The translations under genes and the position numbers were made by a program. The notes beneath the pieces were generated by a model, which searched no databases, had not been told where the DNA came from, and worked only from the letters and a program-made list of their open reading frames with translations. From the NCBI GenBank assembly GCA_023229645.1, contig JALNYU010000009.1, forward strand, positions 85,030 through 149,029: a DNA stretch of 64,000 bases. Reading direction: 5' to 3'. This DNA comes from Nevskia sp. Lineage in GTDB: Bacteria > Pseudomonadota > Gammaproteobacteria > Nevskiales > Nevskiaceae. Below, piece after piece: positions 35,249 through 44,051 of this stretch (positions are counted from its first letter, which is position 1; every line of letters begins with the position of its first letter).

Positions 35249-35622
35249 ATGCGGTGGAATTACTACCGCCGAAGTTGGCGGAAATCGCTGAAATTATTGG
35301 CGTCGACGAAGCGCTGAAGCTGTCGGCCGCGTGGCCCGGCATTCGCCTGCACGTGCCGAACAAGATCACGGCTATTCATGCCATCTCTGTGGAGATAGGC
35401 CTGAAAGCCGCGCAACAACTCTGTGCGATCTACGGCGGCACCGATCTAGTCATTCCGATGGCGACCCGTGCCCATCGGCAGCAGCTGCATCTGGCCATTC
35501 TTCAGGAGCTGCAGGACGGCGCTTCGGCTTCCGAATTAGCCCGCAAATATGGCTTGCACCAATTCACTATTTATCGTCTGAGCTCAGAGCACAAAAAGGC
35601 CGAGCAAGGCCAGTTGTTTTAG
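35245..35622 (+). CDS. Mor-type middle transcription activator
   Basis: 125 aa. Seen: LAEIAEIIGVDEALKLSAAWPG and a C-terminal helix-turn-helix (GASASELARKYGLHQFTIYRL) as in Mu Mor. It should activate the later operons on both arms. The only Mor/C-type gene I see, so it may serve both roles. Confidence 0.85.
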   Translation: MNAVELLPPKLAEIAEIIGVDEALKLSAAWPGIRLHVPNKITAIHAISVEIGLKAAQQLCAIYGGTDLVIPMATRAHRQQLHLAILQELQDGASASELARKYGLHQFTIYRLSSEHKKAEQGQLF

Positions 35623-35657
35623 CGTCATTTAACCCACGTAAAAAAGGAGATTTAACC

Positions 35658-36476
35658 GTGAAAAAAGCGATGTTTATCCCATTCATTTTGGGCCTGTTGG
35701 TGGCATGCACCAGTGGCGTTAGTGCACTTTCAGGTGCTGACGCCGAACGATTAAGTGCTTTAGAAGTTCTGGCGGCTCAGCAGACCACTCAGATTGCAGC
35801 GCTGCAAGAAGCGATGACATCGCTGAAAAGCCAAGTCGATACGTTCAGTGCACGGCCACGCCCGGCAGTGTTTGTTCAAGCGCCTCGAGCGGCGAATGTT
35901 TCAGCGTTGAAGTTCGGCCGCACATCATCCGCGTCAACCAGCGAATGTACCGGGCTTGGCACGCTGACCGGCCGACCGGATTCATCTAATCCCATTACCT
36001 CTAATTTGCTGGCTGGCGTGAGCTGCACGGGCTATGTGTATGTGATGACACAAGCCGCTACTGCTGCGGATCATGGATTGTTGCAGAGCCTGCCAGTGGC
36101 ATCACTGTTTTGGACTTCAAGCGATTGCACAGGGCCAGCGTATGTATCGCCAAATTACGCTGCTGGATCATTGTCAGGCGGTGTGTTCGTCAATGGCGTC
36201 GTATTCCGCCGTACGGGATCACCGGCTGCGCCAACTGATCCGAACGACGCATCCACCTATCTTTATGTTCCGGCAAACGCGCCGGGTGTAACGGTTACGC
36301 CGGGATCATTCATTAACCGCCAGACCAACACTGAAACCTGCGTTTCATACGCTGCCTTCACTGTGCCGCCGCAGCCAGTGGATGCCGCGGTACAGGTTTT
36401 GGTGAATGATCCTGTGGTCACAGGACTTCCGAGTGAACCCATTGCTGGCCCGATTGTGATCGGTACGACAGGCTAA
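35658..36476 (+). CDS. phage-encoded lipoprotein, accessory
   Basis: 272 aa from the GTG at 35658 with AAAAGGAG upstream. Seen: a lipoprotein signal (FIPFILGLLVAC, lipobox LVAC), then a short coiled coil (ADAERLSALEVLAAQQTTQIAAL) and a beta-rich C-terminal part with Cys pairs. It would be anchored in the cell envelope. Between mor and lysis genes, a typical slot for superinfection-exclusion or host-fitness genes. Function unknown. Confidence 0.65.
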   Translation: MKKAMFIPFILGLLVACTSGVSALSGADAERLSALEVLAAQQTTQIAALQEAMTSLKSQVDTFSARPRPAVFVQAPRAANVSALKFGRTSSASTSECTGLGTLTGRPDSSNPITSNLLAGVSCTGYVYVMTQAATAADHGLLQSLPVASLFWTSSDCTGPAYVSPNYAAGSLSGGVFVNGVVFRRTGSPAAPTDPNDASTYLYVPANAPGVTVTPGSFINRQTNTETCVSYAAFTVPPQPVDAAVQVLVNDPVVTGLPSEPIAGPIVIGTTG

Positions 36477-36477
36477 A

Positions 36478-36663
36478 ATGTCTGATCGGCCTATTCAATT
36501 GCCGATTAAGCGCTGGCGTGGTTCCGCTGGGGACTACGCCACGCGTTTGGAAGGTGTTGCAAACGGGGAACAAATGTTGACGTTGCTCTCAGTCGACATC
36601 ACTGTAATTACTGGCGATAAGCGGTTTATTGAAGTAAACGCAACCACTCCGATCTCTGAATAA
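36478..36663 (+). CDS. small phage protein, unknown
   Basis: 61 aa, starting 1 nt after the lipoprotein stop, so probably co-translated. Beta-rich (MLTLLSVDITVITGDKRFIEV). Could be a partner of the lipoprotein; no family recognised. Confidence 0.5.
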   Translation: MSDRPIQLPIKRWRGSAGDYATRLEGVANGEQMLTLLSVDITVITGDKRFIEVNATTPISE

Positions 36664-36733
36664 CAGTTGCTGTCTTGCGCAGCTAACATTCATTAGCGTT
36701 CCTTGAAACACGCGCGCGCGTAACGATGCGCGC

Positions 36734-37306
36734 ATGAACGCCGAAACCGCTACTTCTGCCCCGCCGCTAATCCAATCTGCGATCGATACGATCGCTTCCG
36801 ATTTTAGTTTGCCGCCAGACCTTGTTCTGGCGATCTGCCGAACTGAATCTGGTTTGGATACTTTTGCCGCACGCCACGAACCCGCATATGCGTGGCTGTG
36901 GGACGTCTCGGCGAATAAACCGTTCCGCGTGGAAGGCTCCGAGCGCACATCAGACCGTCTTCCGCCGAAGCGCTTTAACGCGCCGCGTGGTGCATCTCGG
37001 CTCACTGAGTGGATTGGCCAACAAACGAGCTGGGGACTCATGCAAATCATGGGTGCGCAAGCCCGAGAATATGGTTTGAAAGGGCACTTCCCGATGTTGT
37101 GCGACGTTAAAATCGGCGTGGAATATGGGTGTAAGCACCTGGCGCATCTTCGTGACCGATTCCTCACGGAACATGGATGGGCAGGCGTCATTGCTGCCTA
37201 TAACGCTGGTGCGCCACGTGCGGCAAAGGATCGCAAAGGCTATGTGAATCAAGACTACGTCGACTTAGTGCTGAATAACGGCGCTGGCGCCGTATTGGGC
37301 GCATGA
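36734..37306 (+). CDS. endolysin, lytic transglycosylase (SLT type)
   Basis: 190 aa. Seen: catalytic Glu in ICRTESGLD near residue 38, SWGLMQIMG near 96, and VIAAYNAGAPR near 155, the three motifs of family-1 transglycosylases. Degrades peptidoglycan at lysis. No signal peptide, so it needs the holin-like protein downstream. Confidence 0.88.
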   Translation: MNAETATSAPPLIQSAIDTIASDFSLPPDLVLAICRTESGLDTFAARHEPAYAWLWDVSANKPFRVEGSERTSDRLPPKRFNAPRGASRLTEWIGQQTSWGLMQIMGAQAREYGLKGHFPMLCDVKIGVEYGCKHLAHLRDRFLTEHGWAGVIAAYNAGAPRAAKDRKGYVNQDYVDLVLNNGAGAVLGA

Positions 37307-37341
37307 GCACGTAGCTACTCGCACCACTTAGAGATCAAATC

Positions 37342-37845
37342 ATGGGTTTAATCAGCAACGTTCTCGGCGCCAGCGTGGGTGAGACGGTGGACAAAATCGC
37401 GGGGGCGATTGACCGCTTTGTGACATCTGACAAAGAGCGCGCCGATCTACGAATCGAGTTTGAAAAAGTCTTGCAAGCGCGCGATAGCGAGTCAGAACAA
37501 ACGCTACGCGCACAACTGGGCGCACAAGAGCGAATTCTGGTTGCCGAGTTGCAGCAGGACGACAACTACACGAAGCGCGCCCGGCCGACGATCGTTTATT
37601 TCGGGCTATTGGTAATCTTCTTTAATTACTGCTTGATACCACTTGCCTTCGGTGCCGCCCATGCCCAGCCGCCGCCATTAACTCTTCCGAGTGAGTTTTG
37701 GTATGCCTGGGGTGGCGTCTGCGGGATTTACGCGATCGGCCGAAGCAAAGAAAAAATGAGTACGCAAGCCAGCGTCGATGTCACGACCGGCAAGCCTATT
37801 CCGCAACTTGATTCAGCGCCGCTGCGAATACTGGGAGAGCGTTGA
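37342..37845 (+). CDS. holin-like protein
   Basis: 167 aa with a charged N-terminal amphipathic half and two hydrophobic spans (TIVYFGLLVIFFNYCLIPLAF; FWYAWGGVCGIYAIG), matching the 3TM-holin family of Mu-like phages. Placed right after the transglycosylase gene. Likely the membrane pore former for lysis. Confidence 0.75.
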   Translation: MGLISNVLGASVGETVDKIAGAIDRFVTSDKERADLRIEFEKVLQARDSESEQTLRAQLGAQERILVAELQQDDNYTKRARPTIVYFGLLVIFFNYCLIPLAFGAAHAQPPPLTLPSEFWYAWGGVCGIYAIGRSKEKMSTQASVDVTTGKPIPQLDSAPLRILGER

Positions 37846-37849
37846 TCTC

Positions 37850-38239
37850 ATGCCGATCACGATGAACGTTGTCATCTCAGTGTTGGCGCTCGCCGTATCG
37901 ATTCTGTCCATGATCTTTGCCCGGCGCGATAAAGACGCCGACGCGCGAAAGAAAGCACTCGATACGCTCGAAAATAATTTCCGCGAGCGCGTTTCACAGC
38001 TCGACTACACGGGTAACGCGCGCTACATGGAAACGTCATCGGCGATGTCTGGCATAGAAAACCGACTCAGCAGGCTGGAAGAAAGTGTGAAGCAGATTCC
38101 GACGCATCGCGACATCGACGTTCTGCAAAACGCGATCGGCTTACTCGGCCAGAGCGTGGCCAAACTGGAAGGCAGCGTTGAGCAAAACATTCAGTCCGTT
38201 GGGCGGATTACAAACTTTTTGCTGGAGCGCAGCAGCTAA
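37850..38239 (+). CDS. DUF2730-like membrane-anchored coiled-coil protein
   Basis: 129 aa from the ATG at 37850. One N-terminal membrane span (MNVVISVLALAVSILSMIFA) then a coiled coil (ENRLSRLEESVKQI). Matches the DUF2730 pattern of Mu-like lysis cassettes; perhaps a spanin-like or holin-regulating protein (inference). Confidence 0.68.
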   Translation: MPITMNVVISVLALAVSILSMIFARRDKDADARKKALDTLENNFRERVSQLDYTGNARYMETSSAMSGIENRLSRLEESVKQIPTHRDIDVLQNAIGLLGQSVAKLEGSVEQNIQSVGRITNFLLERSS

Positions 38240-38538
38240 TGTCTTCATTCCGGAAGATGATCATTGAAGAAGCCCGGCTGGTAATGCTGCGATTACTATC
38301 TGAGCAGGCCGAGTATCAATCAAACAGCTCTATTTTGGACCGTGCGCTTGATGAATTTGGCCTGAATTTATCTCGTGATCAGGTTGATAGCGAACTCGCG
38401 TGGCTGGCCGAGCAAGGCTTAGTCACGACTGATCGCGTTCTAAGCATCACGCGAGCAACGTTGACGCTACGCGGCCTAGACGTAGCACAAGGGCAGGCAT
38501 CAGTGCCTGGCGTAAAGCGGCCCAGCCCGAAAGCCTGA
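38239..38538 (+). CDS. winged-helix protein (Mu gp26 position)
   Basis: 99 aa. Seen: LVMLRLLSEQAEYQSNSSIL, SELAWLAEQGLVTTD and ITRATLTLRGLDVAQG, an ArsR-like winged-helix pattern conserved in Mu-like phages just before the small terminase. Role unknown. Confidence 0.7.
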   Translation: MSSFRKMIIEEARLVMLRLLSEQAEYQSNSSILDRALDEFGLNLSRDQVDSELAWLAEQGLVTTDRVLSITRATLTLRGLDVAQGQASVPGVKRPSPKA

Positions 38539-38539
38539 T

Positions 38540-39100
38540 ATGACAGGGCGTAAAAGTTCAATTACTCGTCTGCCGCTGCCCGTGAAGCGAGCGATCGACG
38601 AGGCGCTCAAAACCGGACGATTTACGCTTGATGAGCTGCGTGCCTCAATTACCGCCGAGTTTGGCCCCGAGGTTGTGCCCAGCCGGTCATCACTAGGCCG
38701 CTATAGCCAGCGATTTGAAGAAATCGGCAAGCGAATGCGCGAGAGCCGAGAGGTAGCACAGGTATGGGCCGATCGCTTAGGACACGAGCCACAGGGCGAC
38801 ATCGGCAAGCTGGTCATGGATCTGCTGCGCACAATGGCCTTCGATGCAACGCTGGCGATGAGCGAGGAAGGCGAAGACGGTGAAGGAAAGGCAGTTAGCC
38901 CGAAAGAAATTAATGCATTAGCGCTAGCGATGCATCGGCTCGAAACGGCCGGTCGCCACAACTTGGAACGCGAGCAGGCGATGCGTAAAGCGGCGTTTGA
39001 GGAGGCCGCAAAAGTGGCTAGCACGGCCGCGAAGAAGAAAGGCATGACACCAGAGCTGGTTGAAAGCATTAAGGCCTCGATACTTGGGATAGCGCAATGA
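38540..39100 (+). CDS. terminase small subunit, DUF3486 (Mu gp27-like)
   Basis: 186 aa. Seen: ITRLPLPVKRAIDEAL near the N-terminus, a helix-turn-helix (FTLDELRASITAEFG), then a long helical region and AAKKKGMTPELVESIK. Family: recognises phage ends for packaging. Overlaps the large subunit by 4 nt. Confidence 0.85.
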   Translation: MTGRKSSITRLPLPVKRAIDEALKTGRFTLDELRASITAEFGPEVVPSRSSLGRYSQRFEEIGKRMRESREVAQVWADRLGHEPQGDIGKLVMDLLRTMAFDATLAMSEEGEDGEGKAVSPKEINALALAMHRLETAGRHNLEREQAMRKAAFEEAAKVASTAAKKKGMTPELVESIKASILGIAQ

Positions 39101-40611
39101 TCGACACCAACGATATGCAGCCCAAACCAATCCCAGCTGTGTTAATGGAATTTCAGGCACGCTGGGTCGATGACTCGGCGGATGTGGCGATCTGGGAGAA
39201 GAGCCGGCGCGTCGGCGCCAGCTGGTGTACTGCGTCGTTAGCAGATCTTGAATCCGCGGTTCAGGGTGGACAGGACACGCTATACATCGGCTATAGCCAA
39301 GACATGACCCGGGAATTCATCGACGATTGCGCGATGTGGGCACAAGCATTTGGCCAAGTGGCGGGATCAGTCGAAGAATTTGTTTTCGACGATCACAAAG
39401 AGAACGGTGAGAAAACCTCAATTAAGGCATTCCGTATCGACTTCGCCAGCGGAAATAAGATTCTCGCGCTCAGCAGCCGGCCGCGTTCTATACGCGGCAA
39501 GCAAGGCCTGGTAATCATCGACGAAGCTGCATTTCACGATGATCTCCCTGGCCTTCTTAAAGCGGCACTTGCCTTGCTGATCTGGGGTGGCAAAGTGCGC
39601 GTTCTCAGCTCGCACAACGGTGATTCGAACCCGTTCAATGAGCTCGTCTTAGCGATCCGAGCGGGAAAGCTACCGTATAGCCTCCATCGCACGACGATCG
39701 ACGATGCACTCGCCGATGGCCTCTACCAACGCGTGTGCTTAAAGACCGGCAAACAATGGTCTGAAGAGGCGCAGAAAAAGTGGCGTGCTGACCTGTTTGC
39801 GCGCTACCGCGGTAACGCGGACGAGGAGCTGCTGTGTATTCCGAGCCAGGGAACCGGAATCTGGCTGCCAAGAGCGTTAATTGAGGCTCGGATGACAGGC
39901 GGTAAAGTGATCCGCTACCGCGGTTCAGCGAACATGGCGCTGTGGCCTGAGCACTTGATGAAGGCCGAGATCGAGCACTTTTGTCATACCCAGATCCAGC
40001 CACAGCTCGACCAGCTTGATCCGCTACAGCGCTCCGCACTTGGTCAGGACTTTGGCCGACACGTGGACTTGTCGGTGATCGTGCCGATGCAGATTTCGGC
40101 GGTTCTTAAGCGTCGTGTGCCGTTCATCGTTGAGCTGTCAAACGTGCCGTACAAGGCTCAAGAGCTGATCCTGTTCTATGTAATTGACGGCATGCCGCGA
40201 ATGAGCGGAGTAAAGCTCGATGCCGGCGGAAATGGTGACTATCTGGCTGAGCAGGCGCAGAACCGCTATGGAGCGGCAGTAGTTGAAAAAGTGGTGTTTG
40301 CCGAGACGTGGTATCGAGAGAACACCGCGCCGATGAAGTCAGACCTTGAAGACGACTTGCTGAGTCTCGTGAAGGATGACGAGGTAGCCAGTGATCTCGC
40401 TACTTTCCGCATGGTGCGCGGTGTGCCACGCGTGCCGGACTTGCGTGTGGCGTCCGAAGGTGGCGGTAAGCGCCACGGCGATGCGGGTATTGCAATCTTG
40501 CTTGCGCATGCCGCAAGTCGATCTAACTACGTGCCGATGGAGTTTGAATCTAGCGGCGAACTGCGCGCCAGCTACGGCATGTCTGATTATTTTGGAGAGA
40601 CTTATGGCTGA
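39097..40611 (+). CDS. terminase large subunit (Mu gp28-like)
   Basis: 504 aa. Seen: an ATPase half with a Walker-A-like SRRVGASW, a Walker-B-like LVIIDEAAF, and a nuclease half with GQDFGRHVDLSVIVP (acidic metal site) and KLDAGGNGDYLAEQ. Cuts and pumps phage DNA with flanking host DNA into proheads. Confidence 0.92.
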   Translation: MIDTNDMQPKPIPAVLMEFQARWVDDSADVAIWEKSRRVGASWCTASLADLESAVQGGQDTLYIGYSQDMTREFIDDCAMWAQAFGQVAGSVEEFVFDDHKENGEKTSIKAFRIDFASGNKILALSSRPRSIRGKQGLVIIDEAAFHDDLPGLLKAALALLIWGGKVRVLSSHNGDSNPFNELVLAIRAGKLPYSLHRTTIDDALADGLYQRVCLKTGKQWSEEAQKKWRADLFARYRGNADEELLCIPSQGTGIWLPRALIEARMTGGKVIRYRGSANMALWPEHLMKAEIEHFCHTQIQPQLDQLDPLQRSALGQDFGRHVDLSVIVPMQISAVLKRRVPFIVELSNVPYKAQELILFYVIDGMPRMSGVKLDAGGNGDYLAEQAQNRYGAAVVEKVVFAETWYRENTAPMKSDLEDDLLSLVKDDEVASDLATFRMVRGVPRVPDLRVASEGGGKRHGDAGIAILLAHAASRSNYVPMEFESSGELRASYGMSDYFGETYG

Positions 40612-42100
40612 TGCAACGGCACTCGACAACACCGTAGTGGATGACACTAACAAGCCTGTCACCGACGAGATCGCAACTGCGGTTAAAAACTTCTTTGAAC
40701 CGGTTTATAACCATCTGTTAAGCCCAAACGACGACACACTCGTAAGCCGAGGTGGCGGAAAGGGCTTGCGTATTTATGACGAAATTGAGCGTGACCCGCA
40801 TGCGTTTTCGGTATTGCAGAAACGCAAGCTAGCGCTGATTTCTCGTGAATGGGATGTTATGCCGGGCGGAAAGCGGGCGATTGATAAAGCGGCGGCTGAG
40901 ACTGTGAAACGACAGTTGCTGGCGATGCCATTTGATGGCGTCTGTGTCGGCCTGATGGACGCCATCCTAAAAGGCTTCAGTGTTGGCGAGGTGATTTGGG
41001 AGATCGTTGGCGGAGAGATTATTGCCAGGGATATACGCGCGCGCTCTCAGCGTCGGTTTGTCTTTGATGTCGAATCCCGACTACGCATGTTGACGCAGCA
41101 CGATTCGGTATACGGCATTGCACTGCCTGCGCGGAAATTCCTGGTTCATCGTTACGGCGCGAAAGACGGAAATCCATATGGCTTAGGGTTAGGAACACGG
41201 TTGTTTTGGCCGGTGTTCTTCAAGCGTAAGGGCATCCAATTTTGGCTGACCTTTGCAGATAAATTCGGCAACCCTACGCTAGTAGGGAAATATCCTGTTG
41301 GCGCAAGCGATACATCGAAGCGAACATTGCGAGCGGCGTTACAAGCAATTTCGCAAGAATCTATGGTCAGTCTTCCAACCGGCTTTGAAATATCCCTGCT
41401 GGAAGCTCAGCGCAGTGGATCGGTTACGACCTACGAAAGCCTTTGCCGATATTTGGACGAGGAAATCAGCAAAGCCGTGCTCGGTGAAACTATGAGCACA
41501 TCTGGCCACGGCTCTGGTGGTTTGGGTAGTAATCAGGCCAGCGTGCAGAATGCGGTGCGGTTGGAAATCGTGAAAGCTGATGCTGATCTGCTCAGCAGTT
41601 CGTTCCAACCGTTATGTCACTGGGTGACTCAATATAACCATCCAGGCGCTGCCACTCCGCGCGTGACATGGGATGTTTCCGAGCCGGCCGATGTGTTGAA
41701 CCGGGCGCAAGCTGATCAAATTGTGTTCAACATGGGTTTTCAGCCTGATCTGGGTTATATCCAGTCAACATATGGCAGCGGTTGGACGGTGCGAGCGATT
41801 GCTCCGCCCCTAAGCCAATCGACTACGGGCGTGCAATTTGCCGCACCGATGTCGAACGGCGACCGTATTAATACCTATCAAACACAATTGGCGACAGCTA
41901 GCGATTCGACGATTTTGGCCTGGGCGGCTGTGGTGCGAAAGCTGGTCGACCAGGCGTTGGATTTAAATGATCTGCGCGACAAACTGATTCAGGCGTATCC
42001 GCAGCTCTCACTCAATGAACTGGCGCAAGGCATGGAGGCGGCGTTTACTGCGGCGCAACTGGCTGGGCGCTACGACATCTTGCAGCAGGCTGGCGCGTAA
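40604..42100 (+). CDS. portal protein, DUF935 (Mu gp29-like)
   Basis: 498 aa from the ATG at 40604 (GGAGAG upstream; 8-nt overlap with terminase). Seen: GGGKGLRIYDEIERDPHAFS, FQKRK-type KLALISREWDVMPG, and KAVLGETMSTSGHGSGG in the C-terminal half, characteristic of DUF935 portals. Dodecameric DNA channel at the head vertex. Confidence 0.92.
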   Translation: MADATALDNTVVDDTNKPVTDEIATAVKNFFEPVYNHLLSPNDDTLVSRGGGKGLRIYDEIERDPHAFSVLQKRKLALISREWDVMPGGKRAIDKAAAETVKRQLLAMPFDGVCVGLMDAILKGFSVGEVIWEIVGGEIIARDIRARSQRRFVFDVESRLRMLTQHDSVYGIALPARKFLVHRYGAKDGNPYGLGLGTRLFWPVFFKRKGIQFWLTFADKFGNPTLVGKYPVGASDTSKRTLRAALQAISQESMVSLPTGFEISLLEAQRSGSVTTYESLCRYLDEEISKAVLGETMSTSGHGSGGLGSNQASVQNAVRLEIVKADADLLSSSFQPLCHWVTQYNHPGAATPRVTWDVSEPADVLNRAQADQIVFNMGFQPDLGYIQSTYGSGWTVRAIAPPLSQSTTGVQFAAPMSNGDRINTYQTQLATASDSTILAWAAVVRKLVDQALDLNDLRDKLIQAYPQLSLNELAQGMEAAFTAAQLAGRYDILQQAGA

Positions 42101-43308
42101 TGGCGACGGAGTTCCAATTCCAACAGCAGATTGATTTCTTCCTTCAGAAAATAAATCTGCCGACGTTGCGTTATACCGATATTCAGCATGATGAGCATGA
42201 CCGGGCATTTGTTGTTGCCGGAGCAACGCGGGATGCCTTACTTAGAGATTTCCGGGCAGCCGTCGATAAGGCCATCGCCGATGGCACTACATTGGAAGCA
42301 TTCCGTAAAGACTTCGATCAAATTGTCGAAACGCATGGTTGGACTTATAACGGTGGCCGCAACTGGCGCTCGCGCGTAATTTACGATACTAATCTCCGCA
42401 CTAGCTACGCGGCAGGCCGCTATGCGCAGATTCAGGACGTGAAAGCCACAAGGCCGTTTGTGCGCTATAGGCACAACGATGCGGTGGCGCATGCCCGACC
42501 ATTGCATGAGTCTTGGGATGGACTAGTTCTACCGATTGACAGTCCGTGGATAAAAACACATTGGCCGCCCAACGGTTGGGGGTGCCGTTGCTTCATTGAA
42601 TCGCTGAGTCAGGCGGATTTAGATCGGCTGGGTAAGGCAGGGCCAGATGCGCCGCCGCCATCGAATGATTCTGATGTCGTGCTGGGCACGCAAAGCGGTA
42701 ATCCTCGGGTGTTTCGTACCCCGGAAGGGGTGGATCCAGGTTTTGGCTATACGCCAGGACGCAGCTTATTTTCTGGTTCAGTGCCTGCCGCGTCTACAGG
42801 CACGACGTTACTGCCGATATTGCCTATGGCTGAAGTAAGTGTCAGGCCACTTCCGGGGCCGCGCTCGGCTAGCGCCTCACGTGTGCTGCCCTCCACGTTG
42901 ACTGACCAAGCCTATATTGACGCGTTCTTAAATGAATTTGGCGCATCGGTAACGAATCCTTCAGTTAGGATTACTGATAGCGCGGGCGATATTTTGTCGA
43001 TCTCAGACCAGCTTTTTGCTACGCCGGCTGGCTTGAAAATCGCACAGCCTGACCTCGGCAAAAATATTCTTTTGCTAGCCGATACGATCCGGAGTCCTGA
43101 CGAAATATGGGTGGCTTTTGACGCTGCTGGTATTCGACGACGATACGTTGCCAGATGGGTGATCGATGGCGATCAACAGCCCACTCTCGTTGTGTTTGAT
43201 ATGTCACGTGGTGATTGGTCTGCGGTATTTGCGCGCACTGAAGATGATGCTGTAAAGCTGGCAAAAGCCGCCCGTCAAGGCCTGCAGATTTATATGAGAG
43301 GGCGGTAA
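42100..43308 (+). CDS. head morphogenesis protein F (Mu gp30-like)
   Basis: 402 aa. Seen: the minor-head domain with VIYDTNLRTSYAAGRY, RYRHNDAVAHARPLHESWDG, HWPPNGWGCRC and ESLSQADLDRLG, then a C-terminal RNase/toxin-like-fold region (IRSPDEIWVAFDAAGIRRRY) seen fused to many F proteins. Overlaps portal and G genes by 1 nt each. Confidence 0.9.
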   Translation: MATEFQFQQQIDFFLQKINLPTLRYTDIQHDEHDRAFVVAGATRDALLRDFRAAVDKAIADGTTLEAFRKDFDQIVETHGWTYNGGRNWRSRVIYDTNLRTSYAAGRYAQIQDVKATRPFVRYRHNDAVAHARPLHESWDGLVLPIDSPWIKTHWPPNGWGCRCFIESLSQADLDRLGKAGPDAPPPSNDSDVVLGTQSGNPRVFRTPEGVDPGFGYTPGRSLFSGSVPAASTGTTLLPILPMAEVSVRPLPGPRSASASRVLPSTLTDQAYIDAFLNEFGASVTNPSVRITDSAGDILSISDQLFATPAGLKIAQPDLGKNILLLADTIRSPDEIWVAFDAAGIRRRYVARWVIDGDQQPTLVVFDMSRGDWSAVFARTEDDAVKLAKAARQGLQIYMRGR

Positions 43309-43883
43309 TGGCTGCGCGCATCATCGTTGAAGACGCAGAGCTGCAGGCTGGATTGAGAAAATTATCCAGCCGGCTTACCGCGCTGAAGCCATTTTTCTCG
43401 GACGTTGGCGAGATATTGCTGAATTCTACGCGTGACCGATTTTCCAGCGAGACTAGCCCAGGCGGTGAAAAATGGGCGCCGCTGTCGAAGCAATATGCCA
43501 GCTGGAAAAGAAAAAAGGGGCGATCAACAAAGCTGTTGCAGCTACGCGGGTATCTGTTTGGCTCGCTGACTTATCAGGCCGGTCAGAATAACGTCGAAGT
43601 GGGATCCAACCGTAAATACGCAGCAATACATCAGTTTGGCGGCACGGTTAAGATTCCAGGTCGAACTAGTGCTGTTCGACTTCGAACCACTGCCAAAGGC
43701 GATTTACTGCGCAACGGCAATCTCGCCGTTTTCGCCAAGGCTCGGCATAAGCGAGTCACAACGCGAGAATTTAGCCACAACGGGTATGCCGTAAAAATTC
43801 CTGCTCGACCGTTCTTAGGAGTATCTGCGGCCGATAAAATCGCGATTCAAACCCGCCTTCAAGCGTATTTGATCGGCTTATAA
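43308..43883 (+). CDS. virion morphogenesis protein G (Mu gp31-like)
   Basis: 191 aa. Seen: FSSETSPGGEKWAPLSKQYASWK, GYLFGSLTYQAGQNNVEVGSNRKYAAIHQFGG and IPARPFLGVS, the tail-completion/gp31 signature. Last gene of the rightward arm; in Mu it is followed by I (protease), here by the right end of the prophage. Confidence 0.9.
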   Translation: MAARIIVEDAELQAGLRKLSSRLTALKPFFSDVGEILLNSTRDRFSSETSPGGEKWAPLSKQYASWKRKKGRSTKLLQLRGYLFGSLTYQAGQNNVEVGSNRKYAAIHQFGGTVKIPGRTSAVRLRTTAKGDLLRNGNLAVFAKARHKRVTTREFSHNGYAVKIPARPFLGVSAADKIAIQTRLQAYLIGL

Positions 43884-44046
43884 CGTTTATTTAAACCGTA
43901 TTTTTCCTTAATTAAGCAAATTAATTTAGGCCAAACTAAACGTTAATCGTACGCCTACAAAAATCCCGGTTTTTTCTTTTACTTATCCCAACTTATCCCG
44001 GTTTTTCCCGCTTTATCCCGTAGGACAAATCAAACATCACACTGCA
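43884..44046. repeat. prophage right terminus with TATCCC-type repeats
   Basis: 163 bp, AT-rich and gene-free. Near the end the unit (T)ATCCC(G/A) recurs five times between 43964 and 44020, next to one inverted TTTGATTTGTCC core at 44023-44035, and the element ends ACTGCA. This asymmetry from the left end (two cores, few ATCCC units) is typical of Mu-family ends, where MuA binds several different sites (inference). Confidence 0.72.
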
Positions 44047-44051
44047 TTGCG
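44047..44051. repeat. 5-bp target-site duplication, right copy (TTGCG)
   Basis: Immediately after the terminal GCA, identical to 8573-8577. On the minus strand it codes the last part of codon 502 and codon 503 of mimA. Confidence 0.92.

Larger units (their letters stand above)
8578..44046. mobile_element. complete Mu-like transposable prophage, siphovirus-type tail
   Basis: A 35,469-bp element with 5'-TG...CA-3' ends, a 24-bp imperfect terminal inverted repeat (17 of 24 matching) and an exact TTGCG duplication. It encodes MuA, MuB, a repressor, a Ner-like protein, GemA-, Mor- and DUF3164-type early proteins, a lysis set, both terminase subunits, portal, Mu F and G homologues, protease/scaffold, capsid, and a tape-measure/J-type non-contractile tail resembling Pseudomonas phages B3 and D3112. 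No sheath gene is seen. No essential module appears broken, so it may be inducible. It interrupts mimA after codon 503. Confidence 0.93.

Noticed and set aside
8611..44035. Prophage ends placed at the GTTTGATTTGTCC inverted copies
   Set aside because: Those copies are internal: no direct duplication flanks them, and the mimA frame is only restored with ends at 8578 and 44046.
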